NCBI RefSeq assembly: GCF_947495845.1
Contig: NZ_CANMAO010000030.1
Span: 1-45,697 of the forward strand
Source of the DNA: an uncultured Endozoicomonas sp.
GTDB lineage: Bacteria > Pseudomonadota > Gammaproteobacteria > Pseudomonadales > Endozoicomonadaceae
Direction of reading: 5' to 3'
DNA: 45,697 nt
Shown: positions 9,261 to 18,513 of the stretch, in pieces
How positions within the stretch are numbered: the first letter of the stretch is position 1
How the letters are laid out: each line of letters opens with the position of its first letter
The notes under the pieces: generated by a model
The model's input: the letters and a program-made list of their open reading frames with translations, nothing else
Told to the model about the DNA's origin: nothing
Databases searched by the model: none
Position numbers and translations under genes: made by a program

Positions 9261-9365
9261 GCTTTTCTCCAGTAATAAGTTAGTTTTATTTATGTTCTGG
9301 TGATACGCATAACATTGCGCACATTACTCAGACACCAAAAACCCACCTGTTACTCCCTTAAACCA

Positions 9366-9401
9366 TAAAAAATGCCCGGTGTTTTCACACCAGGCATTTT
9401 T
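9366..9401 (-). terminator. intrinsic terminator after yebC
   Basis: On the minus strand AAATGCCTGGTGT, a GAAA loop, ACACCGGGCATTT (one G-U pair) and a run of six U. It lies about 25 bp after the yebC stop and ends the zinc ribbon-aspS-yebC transcript before the CAP-Gly gene, which therefore needs its own promoter. Confidence 0.9.
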
Positions 9402-9425
9402 AGCTCGTCAACCAATCCAATAAAA

Positions 9426-10172
9426 TCAGCCCAGCTGTTCCATCACCTCAGCAGAAATATCCGCATTGGTGTAAACATTCTGCACATCGTCCAGATCTTC
9501 CAGACGATCAATCAGCTTCATGATTTTTTCTGCACCAGCTAAATCCAGTTCTGTTTGTAGAGAAGCGATCATAGCGACCTCGCCACCCGCAGGCGTCAGG
9601 CCAGCCGCTTCCAGTGCATCTTTTACCGCCATGAACTCAGTCCATTCGGTCAGCACTTCGATGGAACCATCATCATTGGCCACAACGTCTTCAGCACCGG
9701 CTTCCAGAGCGGCGTCCATCACCTGCTCTTCATCGGCACCTTCTTCAAAGAAGATCTGACCTTTGCGTTCGAACATGTACGCAACGGAACCGTCAGTCCC
9801 AAGGTTGCCGCCGTGTTTGGAGAACGCATGACGCACTTCCGCAACGGTACGATTACGGTTGTCCGTCAAACATTCAACCAGCACCGCAATACCACCAGCG
9901 CCATAACCTTCGTAGGTGACTTCTTCCATGTTGGAATCGTCATCACCACCAGCACCACGAGCAATGGCTCTGTTGATGGTGTCGCGGGTCATGTTGGCGG
10001 CCAGCGCCTTATCCACAATCGCACGAAGCTTTGGATTATCTTCTACCGCTCCACCGCCCTGCTTGGCTGCAACCACCAGCTCACGGATGATTTTGGTGAA
10101 GACTTTTCCCCGCTTGGCGTCCTGTGCAGCCTTGCGGTGTTTAATGTTGGCCCATTTACTATGACCTGCCAT
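9426..10172 (-). CDS. yebC: YebC/PmpR-family transcriptional/translational regulator
   Basis: A 248-residue member of the TACO1/YebC family. The N terminus [18 protein letters not shown] and the ARGAGG and [11 protein letters not shown] motifs are diagnostic. YebC proteins act on transcription (PmpR in Pseudomonas) and, in more recent work, on translation of difficult proline-rich stretches. It lies 57 bp after aspS on the same strand and ends at a strong terminator, the ordinary arrangement in gammaproteobacteria. Confidence 0.97.
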   Translation of the reverse strand: MAGHSKWANIKHRKAAQDAKRGKVFTKIIRELVVAAKQGGGAVEDNPKLRAIVDKALAANMTRDTINRAIARGAGGDDDSNMEEVTYEGYGAGGIAVLVECLTDNRNRTVAEVRHAFSKHGGNLGTDGSVAYMFERKGQIFFEEGADEEQVMDAALEAGAEDVVANDDGSIEVLTEWTEFMAVKDALEAAGLTPAGGEVAMIASLQTELDLAGAEKIMKLIDRLEDLDDVQNVYTNADISAEVMEQLG

Positions 10173-10229
10173 AGAAAACCTCTGTTTGGAACTTTACTGG
10201 CAGCCTCTAAAGAAGCTGCCACTTATTAA

Positions 10230-12014
10230 TCAGTGACTGGTTGCAGACGCCGGATCGCGACGAATACGCAGATTCAAATCACTCAGCTGCTGGCTTTCCA
10301 CTTCACCCGGCGCCTGAGTCAGCAAACAGGACGCTGACTGGGTTTTCGGGAAGGCAATCACTTCACGAATGTTGGTTGTACCGCACAGCAACATCACCAG
10401 ACGATCCAGACCAAAAGCCAGACCACCGTGAGGCGGCGCACCGTACTTCAGAGCGTCCAGCAGGAAGCCAAACTTCTCACGCTGCTCTTCTTCCTGAATA
10501 TTCAGTACACGGAATACCGCTTCCTGCATATCCTGACGGTGGATACGCACAGAACCACCGCCCACTTCATAACCATTCAACACCATATCGTAGGCGCGAG
10601 ACAAGGCTGCCTTTGGATTGGCTTCCAGCTCTTCTGGTGAACAGGTTGGCGCGGTGAATGGGTGATGCAGTGCCGTCAGAGAGCCATCGTCGTTTTCTTC
10701 AAACATCGGGAAGTCAACTACCCACAGTGGCGCCCAATCGCAAGTGTAAAGATTCAAGTCTTCGCCCACTTTACTGCGCAATGCACCCAGCGCTTCGTTC
10801 ACGATGGTTTCTTTATCCGCACCAAAGAACACGATGTCGCCATTAGCTGCGCCAATGCGAGACATGATGTTCATGGTCACGTCATCGCCCAGGAACTTGA
10901 TGATCGGAGACTGCAGGCCTTCAACGCCTTTTTCTAGCTCGTTGACCTTGATCCAGGCCAGACCTTTTGCACCGTAAATACTGACGAACTTGGTGTAGTC
11001 ATCAATCTGCTTACGGCTCAGCTCGGCACCGCCGGTGACTTTCAGGGCAGCAACACGGCCTTTTGGATCTTCCGCCGGGCCTTTGAATACTTTGAAATCA
11101 ACGCCCGCCATCAGATCGGCAACGTCAACGATTTCCAGTGGGATTCGCATGTCTGGCTTATCAGAACCAAAGCGCTTGATAGCGTCGGCGTATGTCATGC
11201 GCGGGAATTCACCGCCCAGATCAACGCCTTTCACTTCGGTGAACAGCTTTTTGATCAGGGATTCGGTGATTGCCATGATCTGATCTTCTTCCAGGAAGGA
11301 AGTTTCAATATCGATCTGGGTGAATTCTGGCTGACGATCAGCACGTAAGTCTTCATCACGGAAACATTTAACAATCTGATAGTAGCGGTCAAAACCAGAA
11401 ACCATCAGCATCTGCTTGAACAGCTGTGGTGACTGTGGAAGCGCGTAGAAATGTCCAGGGTGAACACGACTTGGCACCAGATAGTCACGAGCGCCTTCTG
11501 GGGTCGCGCGAGTCAGCATTGGCGTTTCGATATCCAGGAAGCCGTTGTCTTCCATATAGCGGCGAACCACAGAAGTCGCTTTGCTGCGGATAATCATTTT
11601 TTCCTGCATTTCCGGACGACGTAGGTCAATCACACGGTGACGCAGACGAACGTCTTCGCCCACATCGGTGTAACCTTCGATCTGGAACGGAGGTGTTTGT
11701 GCCTGATTCAGGATTTCTACCTGCTTACCCAGAACTTCGATTTCACCGGTAGACATGTTCTTGTTCACGGTGCCTTCCGGGCGTGGACGAACAAAGCCGG
11801 TGATTTTCAGAACGTATTCGCTGCGCGCCTTATCCGCCAGGGCAAACGCTTCTACGGTATCCGGATCAACCACAACCTGTGTCAGGCCTTCGCGGTCACG
11901 CAGATCCAGAAAGATAACACCACCGTGGTCACGACGGCGATGTACCCATCCGCACAGGGTGACTTCCTGCCCATCGTGGGAAAGATTCAGTTCGCCGCAA
12001 TAATGGCTGCGCAT
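10230..12014 (-). CDS. aspS: aspartate--tRNA ligase
   Basis: Class II aminoacyl-tRNA synthetase that charges tRNA-Asp. The N-terminal OB-fold anticodon-binding domain ([19 protein letters not shown]) comes first, then class II motif 1, motif 2 ([18 protein letters not shown], about residues 217-234), the bacterial GAD insertion domain (about residues 280-420) and motif 3 ([14 protein letters not shown]). The length of 594 residues is normal. It is 62 bp downstream of the zinc-ribbon gene and 57 bp upstream of yebC, so the three probably share a transcript. Confidence 0.99.
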   Translation of the reverse strand: MRSHYCGELNLSHDGQEVTLCGWVHRRRDHGGVIFLDLRDREGLTQVVVDPDTVEAFALADKARSEYVLKITGFVRPRPEGTVNKNMSTGEIEVLGKQVEILNQAQTPPFQIEGYTDVGEDVRLRHRVIDLRRPEMQEKMIIRSKATSVVRRYMEDNGFLDIETPMLTRATPEGARDYLVPSRVHPGHFYALPQSPQLFKQMLMVSGFDRYYQIVKCFRDEDLRADRQPEFTQIDIETSFLEEDQIMAITESLIKKLFTEVKGVDLGGEFPRMTYADAIKRFGSDKPDMRIPLEIVDVADLMAGVDFKVFKGPAEDPKGRVAALKVTGGAELSRKQIDDYTKFVSIYGAKGLAWIKVNELEKGVEGLQSPIIKFLGDDVTMNIMSRIGAANGDIVFFGADKETIVNEALGALRSKVGEDLNLYTCDWAPLWVVDFPMFEENDDGSLTALHHPFTAPTCSPEELEANPKAALSRAYDMVLNGYEVGGGSVRIHRQDMQEAVFRVLNIQEEEQREKFGFLLDALKYGAPPHGGLAFGLDRLVMLLCGTTNIREVIAFPKTQSASCLLTQAPGEVESQQLSDLNLRIRRDPASATSH

Positions 12015-12076
12015 AATATACCTCTTATCAGGAACTCAAAAACTTCACATCCGGAATCTTCGTACCGGAATACAAA

Positions 12077-12349
12077 TCAATCGCTGGTTGCCGCACAACC
12101 GCCACAGCCGCTTTTGGTGTCTTTCGACGGGCAGTGGTTATCACTGGAAGCCAGGTTCTTCTTGCTTCCACCTTTAAAATCGGTTTCGTACCAACCGCTG
12201 CCGCCCAGACGAAACGCCGGGGCGCTCAACAACTTCTTCAGTGCCGGTTCGCCACAGGTCGGGCAATCGCTTAACGGGGCATCACTGAATTTTTGAATGG
12301 CTTCAGTGACTTCAGAGCACTGCTCGCACTGGTATTCATAGATCGGCAT
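12077..12349 (-). CDS. FmdB-type zinc ribbon protein
   Basis: A small protein of 90 residues with MPIYEYQCEQC at its start and two CxxC pairs (CEQC and CPTC), the FmdB/CxxC_CXXC_SSSS regulatory family. The tail is Gly/Cys/Ser-rich (SGCGGCAATSD). The frame is open upstream to 12451, but family members begin at MPIYEY, so I use the ATG at 12349, which has AAAGG about 11 bp upstream. Members of this family often precede aspS in Pseudomonas relatives. Exact function is unknown. Confidence 0.9.
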   Translation of the reverse strand: MPIYEYQCEQCSEVTEAIQKFSDAPLSDCPTCGEPALKKLLSAPAFRLGGSGWYETDFKGGSKKNLASSDNHCPSKDTKSGCGGCAATSD

Positions 12350-12475
12350 CGACGCTGGTCTACCTTTACTCTCAACTTTCTTACAATGAATCCTCCACAC
12401 ACCGGGACTCACCAGAGTGCGGATTTTCGCAAAACCGCCATTATACCCCAAAGGCAGAGAGAGTCAGCCGTTGTC

Positions 12476-12510
12476 AATAAAAAAGGGGAAATAAAAAAGG
12501 GGAAATAAAA
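12476..12510. repeat. short 14-bp tandem repeat
   Basis: The unit AATAAAAAAGGGGA occurs twice in full and then a third time in part (AATAAAA), running directly into the terminator stem. It supplies the U-rich tail of that terminator on the minus strand. It is probably a slippage product. Confidence 0.8.
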
Positions 12511-12536
12511 AAGCCGCGCAAGAGACTACGCGGCTT
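12504..12536 (-). terminator. intrinsic terminator of the chaperone/coiled-coil cassette
   Basis: On the minus strand AAGCCGCG, a 10-nt loop, CGCGGCTT, then TTTTATTTCC. It is downstream of the minus-strand coiled-coil gene at 12712-14286 and of a family B repeat. It insulates the zinc ribbon-aspS operon from read-through of that cassette. Confidence 0.85.
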
Positions 12537-12680
12537 ATACACAAAGGATTTCAAGTTGCTACGCGGCGGCAAGTGAGTGAAGCCTTTAGGCCCTCGGGTC
12601 CCGTGAACCTACAAATAGTAGGTGATCGGGGTGAGCGAGCGCAGCCAACAAAGTAGCAACTTGAAAGGCGACGGGTATAT
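12537..12680. repeat. palindromic repeat, family B copy 1
   Basis: Ends are TTTCAAGTTGCTACGCGGCG on the left and GTAGCAACTTGAAAGGCGAC then GGGTATAT on the right, which are inverted copies of each other. The copy at 23190-23320 is the same element in opposite orientation; this one carries about 14 extra central bases (TTTAGGCCCTCGGGT region). It is non-coding and lies just after the coiled-coil gene at 12712. Confidence 0.85.
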
Positions 12681-12711
12681 TGGAAGAATCAAACGGTTTA
12701 AAAGAATGACA

Positions 12712-14286
12712 TCAAGCCCAACCACCTTTTTTGATCGTTGCCTGGGCATCCTCCTTCCCTTTCTGGATAACCGTCATCAGTTCCTGCATTTGCATTTCTG
12801 AATCCAGAAAGCTATTAACCTGCTCCTTGGAGGCTTGCTCCAGACCAGCTTGCTGCATCAACGCATCACCAAACTCTGAGAGCTGCTCAGTCAGCAAGAG
12901 ACGAGCAAAGACGATAGGACTATCCGCACCTTCGAGGCTCAAGTTATCACCGAGATAAGTTTGCCCAGCTGAACGACTAAGATGATCACCGTTAAGGCCC
13001 CGAGCCAGAAGAATGACCGACAGTGCCTGATAAATATCTTCTACCGCATAATCAGGCGTTGAATCATTCACTCTGAAATCGTTTGCCTCTCGGACCTGCC
13101 CAGGTGCGTATTGCTTCAGCAAACCACCAAATATTTGCTGTACCAGCTCTTCCCTGCGCTGCTCACCTGCAGCCTGGCTGGCTACTTTCTCAGTCTGACT
13201 CGAACCAACATTAGTAAAATCCAACTGCTGTATCCTCGCCAGCTCATCCTGTAAAACCTGCTCCATTTCTTCACTTTCAAAGTACTGACGCAAGCGTTGC
13301 AGCTCAAGCTTAAGCTCATGCAAGCGCTCTTCACCGGATTCAACATCTTCTTTAGAAAATGCCCGTACCGGACCCACCGACAGCGCCCGATGAATAATAT
13401 CTTCATACAAATAGAGAGTGAGTAGCACCTCTTTTACCGTCAACTCTGTCAGCTTTTCCGCCCGCGCTTTTTCCGCTGCTTCAATTGACGCTTTCAGGTT
13501 TTTTATTTCTTCCTGAATCTCGCTCATTTCTGTACCCAGCTCACTCAACTCTTCATTAATCAAAAGCAAGTGATCTGGATTAACTGGATTACCATTTTTT
13601 TCAGCGGAATTTATGTCTTTTAATGCAGAAATAACTTCCGGACGATGTTTATAAGCTTGCTGTACCGCTAAAATAATATCGTTGTGGTTTTCAGCAACAC
13701 CACCCTGAGCTGCGGTGAGCGCAAGCATTAACTGCCCATGCACTACTTGCGTACTGGCCAACTCTCTGATTTTATCCGCGAGCTCAAGCCTTAAAGCAAC
13801 CAACTGCTCTCCAATTTGTGCGATTTCGGTAACCAGCACGGCCACCTCAAGTTTCATTTCCTGATACTGCCGCCGCTCCTCTGCTGCAGTGGCAATCCTC
13901 TGCGCATTATTGACAATTTTCAGGTCACTAATCATGCCTCTCAATACAATCAGTATTGTGGTTGAATCCGCTTGAAAATCGAAGCTGCCGGTTCTGAGAT
14001 AATCGTTATAACTGGATAACTGACCGGTAATCATTTTGAGTTTTTTCTGAAAAGGCAGCTCGGTATTTACATCATCACTGTCGTCCATTGATGGTTCATC
14101 AAGCGTTACAGAGTCCATTTTTGTTGAGACACTTATGCCTTTTTCGTGTGATTGCGCATGGGAAACTGTTGACTCGGGGCTGTACCCGGAACTGATTTCA
14201 CCTTTGGGTGACTGCTCACTGCCGGAAACAATACCCACTGAAGGAGCATCTGAAGTAGTGCCTGTTTTATTGATTGAATCCGCCAT
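12712..14286 (-). CDS. coiled-coil protein, candidate type III secretion substrate (paralog 2)
   Basis: A 524-residue hydrophilic, mostly helical protein without signal peptide or membrane helices. Residues 1-75 are Ser/Thr/Asp-rich and likely disordered, typical of a type III secretion signal region, and include SSGYSPEST. A conserved block at 111-133 (ILIVLRGMISDLKIVNNAQR), two long coiled coils (about 140-200 and 240-290), and ESGEERLHELKLELQRLRQY around residue 320 align with the neighbour at 14558-16099 in the same order, so the two are full-length paralogs. A strong GGAGG site precedes the ATG. Placement downstream of an SycD-like chaperone suggests a translocator or effector. I cannot name a family. 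Confidence 0.7.
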   Translation of the reverse strand: MADSINKTGTTSDAPSVGIVSGSEQSPKGEISSGYSPESTVSHAQSHEKGISVSTKMDSVTLDEPSMDDSDDVNTELPFQKKLKMITGQLSSYNDYLRTGSFDFQADSTTILIVLRGMISDLKIVNNAQRIATAAEERRQYQEMKLEVAVLVTEIAQIGEQLVALRLELADKIRELASTQVVHGQLMLALTAAQGGVAENHNDIILAVQQAYKHRPEVISALKDINSAEKNGNPVNPDHLLLINEELSELGTEMSEIQEEIKNLKASIEAAEKARAEKLTELTVKEVLLTLYLYEDIIHRALSVGPVRAFSKEDVESGEERLHELKLELQRLRQYFESEEMEQVLQDELARIQQLDFTNVGSSQTEKVASQAAGEQRREELVQQIFGGLLKQYAPGQVREANDFRVNDSTPDYAVEDIYQALSVILLARGLNGDHLSRSAGQTYLGDNLSLEGADSPIVFARLLLTEQLSEFGDALMQQAGLEQASKEQVNSFLDSEMQMQELMTVIQKGKEDAQATIKKGGWA

Positions 14287-14315
14287 AGCAATCCTCCATG
14301 ATCACTAACTGGTGC

Positions 14316-14480
14316 TAATACCAATTCTGTTTTTAAATTATGGGCTGCGCAGCCATTTTGGACGACTGGATCAGCGTTGAAGCTCCTCGCCATAGCTACG
14401 GCTATGACTCGTCTCTTCGCCTTGCCCACTCACCCAAAATAACTTGCTCACTCCACAATTTAAAAACGACATTGGTATAA
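14316..14480. repeat. palindromic repeat, family C
   Basis: Inverted ends: TAATACCAATTCTGTTTTTA at the left and TTTAAAAACGACATTGGTAT at the right, around a 110-bp core containing GCTGCGCAGC and AGCTACGGCT. It fills most of the 271-bp gap between the two paralogous coiled-coil genes. Reading frames across it on either strand are by-products of the palindrome. Confidence 0.8.
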
Positions 14481-14557
14481 CTGCACATCGGGGAATATTT
14501 TTGTAGCCGTTTTTTGTAATCGGTTCTTGTAAAGAAGAGTTTAACAGCGCTTGATGA

Positions 14558-16099
14558 TCAAGCTCTGTTAGCTCTTCGTATCGCCGCCTGAGAAAGCGTC
14601 TGATCTTTTCTGGCGTTCAGAACCAATTCATCCACTTTACGCTCAGCATCCAGAAGCCGGGAAATCTGATCTCTTGATACTCCATCCAAAACGGGTTGCT
14701 GATCCAGCTTTGCCGCCAACTCACCCAGTTCGCCAGTCATCTTTTCTCTAAGTAGCGATAAAGCGAAGGAGCCGGAGTCATCATTAGCCAGAGCGTTATT
14801 ACCGTGATGATTTTCAATACCGGATAACAGCACCACCGCCAGAGCTTCTGAAACGCTCTGAATATCCTGTGGCGAAGGCGTATCTTGATTATTAATAAAA
14901 TTCAACGCATCCACATTTTGCAGATCAAATACTTCTGCCAGATCACCGAAGATTTCAGGCAATAAAACTTCTCTAAGCTGAACCGCTATACCTTGTGGAT
15001 CAATTGTTTCATAGCGCACATTGTCACTTTCTTTCGCGTCGGCTCTTAATTGCTCAATAAACGATGATTTAATTTTATCTTTTGCAGCCTTATCTTCAAA
15101 CACTTCTCGCAAGCGTTGCAGCTCTGCTTTTAACGCTTGCAGTTTTTCTTCTCCCGACTCGGCATTTTCATTATTCACCGTTCGAGTGGCGTCATTTTCA
15201 AAGGCGCGAACAACTACCTCTTCTTTATCACCCAATGCCGCCAATACACTCTTAATAGTGACAAGAATGCCATACTGCGTATTCGAAGCATTTAGTTCAG
15301 CGAGATTATCATTCAGCGTGTCGACCTCCGCCTGCAAAGAGCTCTCTTCTGCCTCCAGGCGTGACACCTCACCAGTAGCCACATCCAGATCATCCTCATT
15401 CGGCGCCGCACCAGCCGAAACCGCATTTTGGATCTGGCGTATTGCGTTAATGACTTCTGGTTTATCTGCAAAAGCAGCCTCAAAGTCCGCGCTCAAGTCT
15501 GGATCAATAGTATCGCCATTTTGTGCAGCAGTGAGGACATCAGTCAGAACTGTCAGCGACCCCCTGGTTGCCGACAATTGTTCTTCCTTAGCTTCTAACG
15601 CTGTTGACTGAGTTTCAATTTCTGCCTCAAGCGCGTCAATTTCAGAGGTTATCTCAGCGGCACTAGAATGCATTCGCTGCACAAACATCCTTTCACCAGC
15701 AACGGTTGCAATACCTTGTGCCTGATTAATCACTTTCACATCATTCACCAGGCCTCGAAGCACCAGCAGAATGGACGCGGTATCTGACTGAATATCAAAC
15801 CCACCAGAGGACATAAAGCTACTATACGACGACAGCAAACTGGTGGTTGCTGCCAAGCGCCGTGAAATGACGCTTTCAATTGAGGTCTCATCCACTTCTG
15901 ATGATGAAGGCGTATCGAGGGCAACCTCACTGCTTTCAGAAGCCGTTCCATCGCCTTCGGTGTATGACACTGAATCATCAGAACCATAACCACTACTGAC
16001 CGTACTTTCCGTATCGCTATTATTAACAGCTGCTGCTGTTGATGATGAAACTGGCTCTGTGGATGGCGTACTGCCACTGCCGCTTATTGGGCTTGTCAT
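14558..16099 (-). CDS. coiled-coil protein, candidate type III secretion substrate (paralog 1)
   Basis: A 513-residue protein with a Ser/Thr/Asp/Glu-rich N terminus (residues 1-75, including SSGYGSDDSVSY), a conserved moderately hydrophobic block ILLVLRGLVNDVKVINQAQG (110-129), extended coiled coil (about 140-200 and 245-290), ESGEEKLQALKAELQRLREV in the middle, and a helical tail ending in AIRRANRA. No membrane helix is seen, so it is not a classical YopB-like hydrophobic translocator. A very strong AGGGAGGAGG precedes the ATG. It starts 30 bp after the chaperone gene, so they are co-transcribed. It may be a hydrophilic translocator, filament-type or effector protein; function is inferred from context. 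Confidence 0.7.
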   Translation of the reverse strand: MTSPISGSGSTPSTEPVSSSTAAAVNNSDTESTVSSGYGSDDSVSYTEGDGTASESSEVALDTPSSSEVDETSIESVISRRLAATTSLLSSYSSFMSSGGFDIQSDTASILLVLRGLVNDVKVINQAQGIATVAGERMFVQRMHSSAAEITSEIDALEAEIETQSTALEAKEEQLSATRGSLTVLTDVLTAAQNGDTIDPDLSADFEAAFADKPEVINAIRQIQNAVSAGAAPNEDDLDVATGEVSRLEAEESSLQAEVDTLNDNLAELNASNTQYGILVTIKSVLAALGDKEEVVVRAFENDATRTVNNENAESGEEKLQALKAELQRLREVFEDKAAKDKIKSSFIEQLRADAKESDNVRYETIDPQGIAVQLREVLLPEIFGDLAEVFDLQNVDALNFINNQDTPSPQDIQSVSEALAVVLLSGIENHHGNNALANDDSGSFALSLLREKMTGELGELAAKLDQQPVLDGVSRDQISRLLDAERKVDELVLNARKDQTLSQAAIRRANRA

Positions 16100-16129
16100 A
16101 GAAACCTCCTCCCTGAATCCAATATTCCT

Positions 16130-16594
16130 TTATCTTTTATTTTTCAACGCCGCAAACAGGCGCTGAGCAATGTGTAATTCGCTTTTCCACCGAACACCTT
16201 TCTGCGCTCTGAAGATCGCTTCGGACAGCGATTTCAAAGCCAGCGTTTTCTGATTCATGGCCTTAAAACTTTTACCCATCACCAGAGAAGCCCTTGGGTC
16301 TTTTGGCTCGATTTTTTCGGCGTAGGAAAGTGACGCTATCGCCAGATCAAATCGCCCAAGTTCAAACAGAGACATTCCCAACCCAAGAAAGTAACGATGG
16401 CAAGTGTGGTTCATCAAACAAAGGTGACGAAAAATTGTCACTGCGTCTTTATATTGCCCAGCATTAAACTGGGTGAACGCCACTTTATAGGCTTCATCCA
16501 GCTGGCTTTGACTGATATTGCGGAGTTTCTGAAAAGTGCCGCCCTGAGCCATCCAGCCCAGTACGTTAGACGCGGTAGTCGGTTGATTATCCAT
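16130..16594 (-). CDS. SycD/LcrH-class (class II) type III secretion chaperone, TPR protein
   Basis: A 154-residue TPR protein. The run ISQSQLDEAYKVAFTQFNAG, YKDAVTIFRHLCLMNHTC, YFLGLGMSLFELGRFDLAI, SLSYAEKIEPKDPRASLVMG follows the LcrH/SycD/IpgC pattern (LYxxAfxxYxxGxYxdAxxiFxxLCxLdh, then FxLGLGxxxxxxgxyxxAi), giving three TPRs and the usual length. Such chaperones bind translocator proteins in the cytoplasm before export. The ATG at 16594 is preferred; an upstream TTG at 16621 would add nine residues. It heads the cassette with two coiled-coil genes. No secretion apparatus genes are in this window, so the partner machine must be elsewhere. Confidence 0.85.
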   Translation of the reverse strand: MDNQPTTASNVLGWMAQGGTFQKLRNISQSQLDEAYKVAFTQFNAGQYKDAVTIFRHLCLMNHTCHRYFLGLGMSLFELGRFDLAIASLSYAEKIEPKDPRASLVMGKSFKAMNQKTLALKSLSEAIFRAQKGVRWKSELHIAQRLFAALKNKR

Positions 16595-16690
16595 GCCCCT
16601 GAGAGCCTCATCCCTGCACAAAATCCCTGATAGTTACTGAAGTATAACCAGTCTGACAGGATTGAACGGGATCATTGGTCTTATGGGCAT

Positions 16691-16720
16691 AAAAAAGAGG
16701 GCACAAGGCCCTCTTTTATA
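16691..16720 (-). terminator. intrinsic terminator after the porin gene
   Basis: On the minus strand TAAAAGAGGGCC, loop TTGT, GCCCTCTTTTTT: a 10-bp stem with a U-run, 18 bp after the porin stop. Confidence 0.9.
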
Positions 16721-16737
16721 TAGCTGTGACAGCGGGT

Positions 16738-17988
16738 TTAGAATACTGAAACAGAGTAGGTCAGGAAGAAACGATCAACATTGGTGTTGTAGATAGTGCC
16801 TAAGTTCTGATTAGCTGCGGCAGCTCTCTCTCCTTCCGCAGTACCTTCTGCACGGTAATTAATATGCAGCCAAGCCAGTGACAACCCTTCCAAAGAGCCG
16901 TCAAACGCATAAGACAGGTAGCTTCCGTATTCACGACGCTTGAAGTCTGCAACGTCTTTAGCATCTTTACCTTTGGCGTACCACAGATCCCAACTCAGAC
17001 CTTCAAGACCTTGGTCAGCAAAGTTGTAACCAGCACTTACAACATAAGCTTTCTCATCTTCCAGAGCGTAGTTTTCCCACTGCGCAAGACTGGAGTTAAA
17101 CTTATCGTTAGAACTTCCACCAAGGTAATCAGTCTCGAAGTCATCATCAGATGTAATGTTGTAGCCCAATCCAACATATGCGCTGCCGAAATTATAAGCT
17201 GCATTCAGGTTGTAATATTTTGATTCATAGTTATCACCTGACTTATCACTTTCAGCCTTACCATAACGGGCATCGAGATCAATTGAGCTATTATCATCCA
17301 GGTCAAACCCATAAGATGCTTTCAGGAAAGACTGCTCCAGACCTTCATTAACTTTTCCGAACTCAGCAGCGAGACCAAGACCTTCATAGCTGTAGTTGGC
17401 CCCCAAAATTTTCAGTTCTTCGTCAACAGAATTACTGAACGCTGACTCATTACGCTGACTAACACCGGTGATTTCAGTGAAATAAACATTAGCACCACCG
17501 AAACCAGCAGATAGATCGTAACCGTTTGAGCTAGCTGCAAGGATACGAGAGCCAGAGTCTGAATAAGTTTCAGTGCCACGCTTTTTAACACCAACAGAGC
17601 CAGCAAAATCAACACCACTAAAAGTAGTTTTTGCTTTTAGGTAAGCCTGTTGGAATCCTGTTACGTCATTGCCATCTTTGCCATTACTGCCTTCAGCAAC
17701 GTTTGAGAAAGAACCATCGTTATCCAATGCACCGGCATAACCGGCAGTGACAACAGCACCTACCAGATCATTTACATAACCAGTGTCGAAATCAGCGATC
17801 AGGCCATGCGCCCATTCACTGGTATCTTTATCACCGGTATCTTTGGCGGTGTTATCCCAGTAGTAGTTTTTATAAGTAAACGTCAGACTAGGATCAATTG
17901 TTACAATTTCTTCAGCAGCCTGAACAGAAGTAGAAGCTACGGCTGCAGCAACAGCCACACCCAGTACGCTTTTGGCGAGGGTTTTCAT
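16738..17988 (-). CDS. OprD-family outer membrane porin
   Basis: A 416-residue protein with a cleavable signal peptide (MKTLAKSVLGVAVAAAVAS, cleavage near VQA-AEE), then alternating beta strands ending in an aromatic residue (FLTYSVSVF), as in outer-membrane barrels. The order LTFTYKNYYWDN, EWAHGLIADFDTGYVNDLVG, QQAYLKAK and GYDLSAGF is that of OprD-type specific porins for amino acids, peptides or small organic acids. In P. aeruginosa oprD also lies close to slyX and the HIT gene, which supports the call. A GGGAG site lies about 9 bp before the ATG and a strong terminator follows. The substrate is not predictable. Confidence 0.85.
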   Translation of the reverse strand: MKTLAKSVLGVAVAAAVASTSVQAAEEIVTIDPSLTFTYKNYYWDNTAKDTGDKDTSEWAHGLIADFDTGYVNDLVGAVVTAGYAGALDNDGSFSNVAEGSNGKDGNDVTGFQQAYLKAKTTFSGVDFAGSVGVKKRGTETYSDSGSRILAASSNGYDLSAGFGGANVYFTEITGVSQRNESAFSNSVDEELKILGANYSYEGLGLAAEFGKVNEGLEQSFLKASYGFDLDDNSSIDLDARYGKAESDKSGDNYESKYYNLNAAYNFGSAYVGLGYNITSDDDFETDYLGGSSNDKFNSSLAQWENYALEDEKAYVVSAGYNFADQGLEGLSWDLWYAKGKDAKDVADFKRREYGSYLSYAFDGSLEGLSLAWLHINYRAEGTAEGERAAAANQNLGTIYNTNVDRFFLTYSVSVF

Positions 17989-18130
17989 AATCGGAATTGC
18001 TCCCTGTAGTGTGTGTTTTATTTATTATTGCGACTATCACTAACCGGCATAAGCGGCTCCCCTAGTGACATACTACTTAACGCAACGTGAAACCATTCTT
18101 TACCATCACCGGACAAAATGCAACCACAAA

Positions 18131-18154
18131 AAAAGGGGCTTTTTAGCCCCTTTG
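18131..18154 (-). terminator. intrinsic terminator after the HU-like gene
   Basis: On the minus strand AAAGGGGCT, loop AAAA, AGCCCCTTTTTTT: a 9-bp GC-rich stem with a U-run, 18 bp after the stop of the HU-like gene. Confidence 0.9.
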
Positions 18155-18171
18155 TCAATAAGCAATTTCGC

Positions 18172-18513
18172 CTACGAAGTCGCAAACTCTTTCAACTTCT
18201 TCAGCGGTCTTACTTTCACTTGAATAGACGCTGGCTTGGCAGCCACATCCATCAACTCACCTGGCCTGAATGGATTGGGCACACCTTTTTTGGCTTTTTG
18301 CGCCGGTTTCTTTTTCGTAATTATTTTCAGCAAACCTGGCAAGGTAAACTCACCACAGCCACGTTTTTTGATGTGTCGTTCAACCAGATCACCCAGCTCA
18401 TCCATCACATCGTTGACTTGCCGACGACTTAACCCGGTGTTTTCAGCAATTTCTGAAAGCATCTGGGTTTTGGTGTATTTATCTTTAATAGCGGGGGCTT
18501 TTTTAGCGGCCAT
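18172..18513 (-). CDS. HU-like histone-family DNA-binding protein
   Basis: A 113-residue basic protein. YTKTQMLSEIAENTGLSRRQ, VNDVMDELGDLVERHIKKRG, then GEFTLPGLLKIITKKKPAQK and a lysine-rich tail give the HU/IHF helix-turn-helix and the beta-arm, with an Ala/Lys-rich N-terminal start (MAAKKAPAIKD). The frame opens upstream to 18564, but the ATG at 18513 has AGGAGAG 6 bp before it and is the likely start. It resembles the variant HU-like group of marine bacteria rather than HupA/HupB. It probably bends or compacts DNA; no partner is evident nearby. Confidence 0.88.
   Translation of the reverse strand: MAAKKAPAIKDKYTKTQMLSEIAENTGLSRRQVNDVMDELGDLVERHIKKRGCGEFTLPGLLKIITKKKPAQKAKKGVPNPFRPGELMDVAAKPASIQVKVRPLKKLKEFATS

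Noticed and set aside
10241-12003. Several plus-strand frames opposite aspS
   Set aside because: They mirror a conserved synthetase; none shows a known motif or a good start.
14133-14429. Minus-strand frame across the start of the second coiled-coil gene and the repeat
   Set aside because: It is a by-product of the family C palindrome and overlaps a well-supported gene in another frame.
15021-15611. Long plus-strand frame of 196 codons opposite the first coiled-coil gene
   Set aside because: It is antisense to a gene with a strong ribosome site and a paralog; its Ser-rich composition is what the reverse of coiled-coil codons gives.
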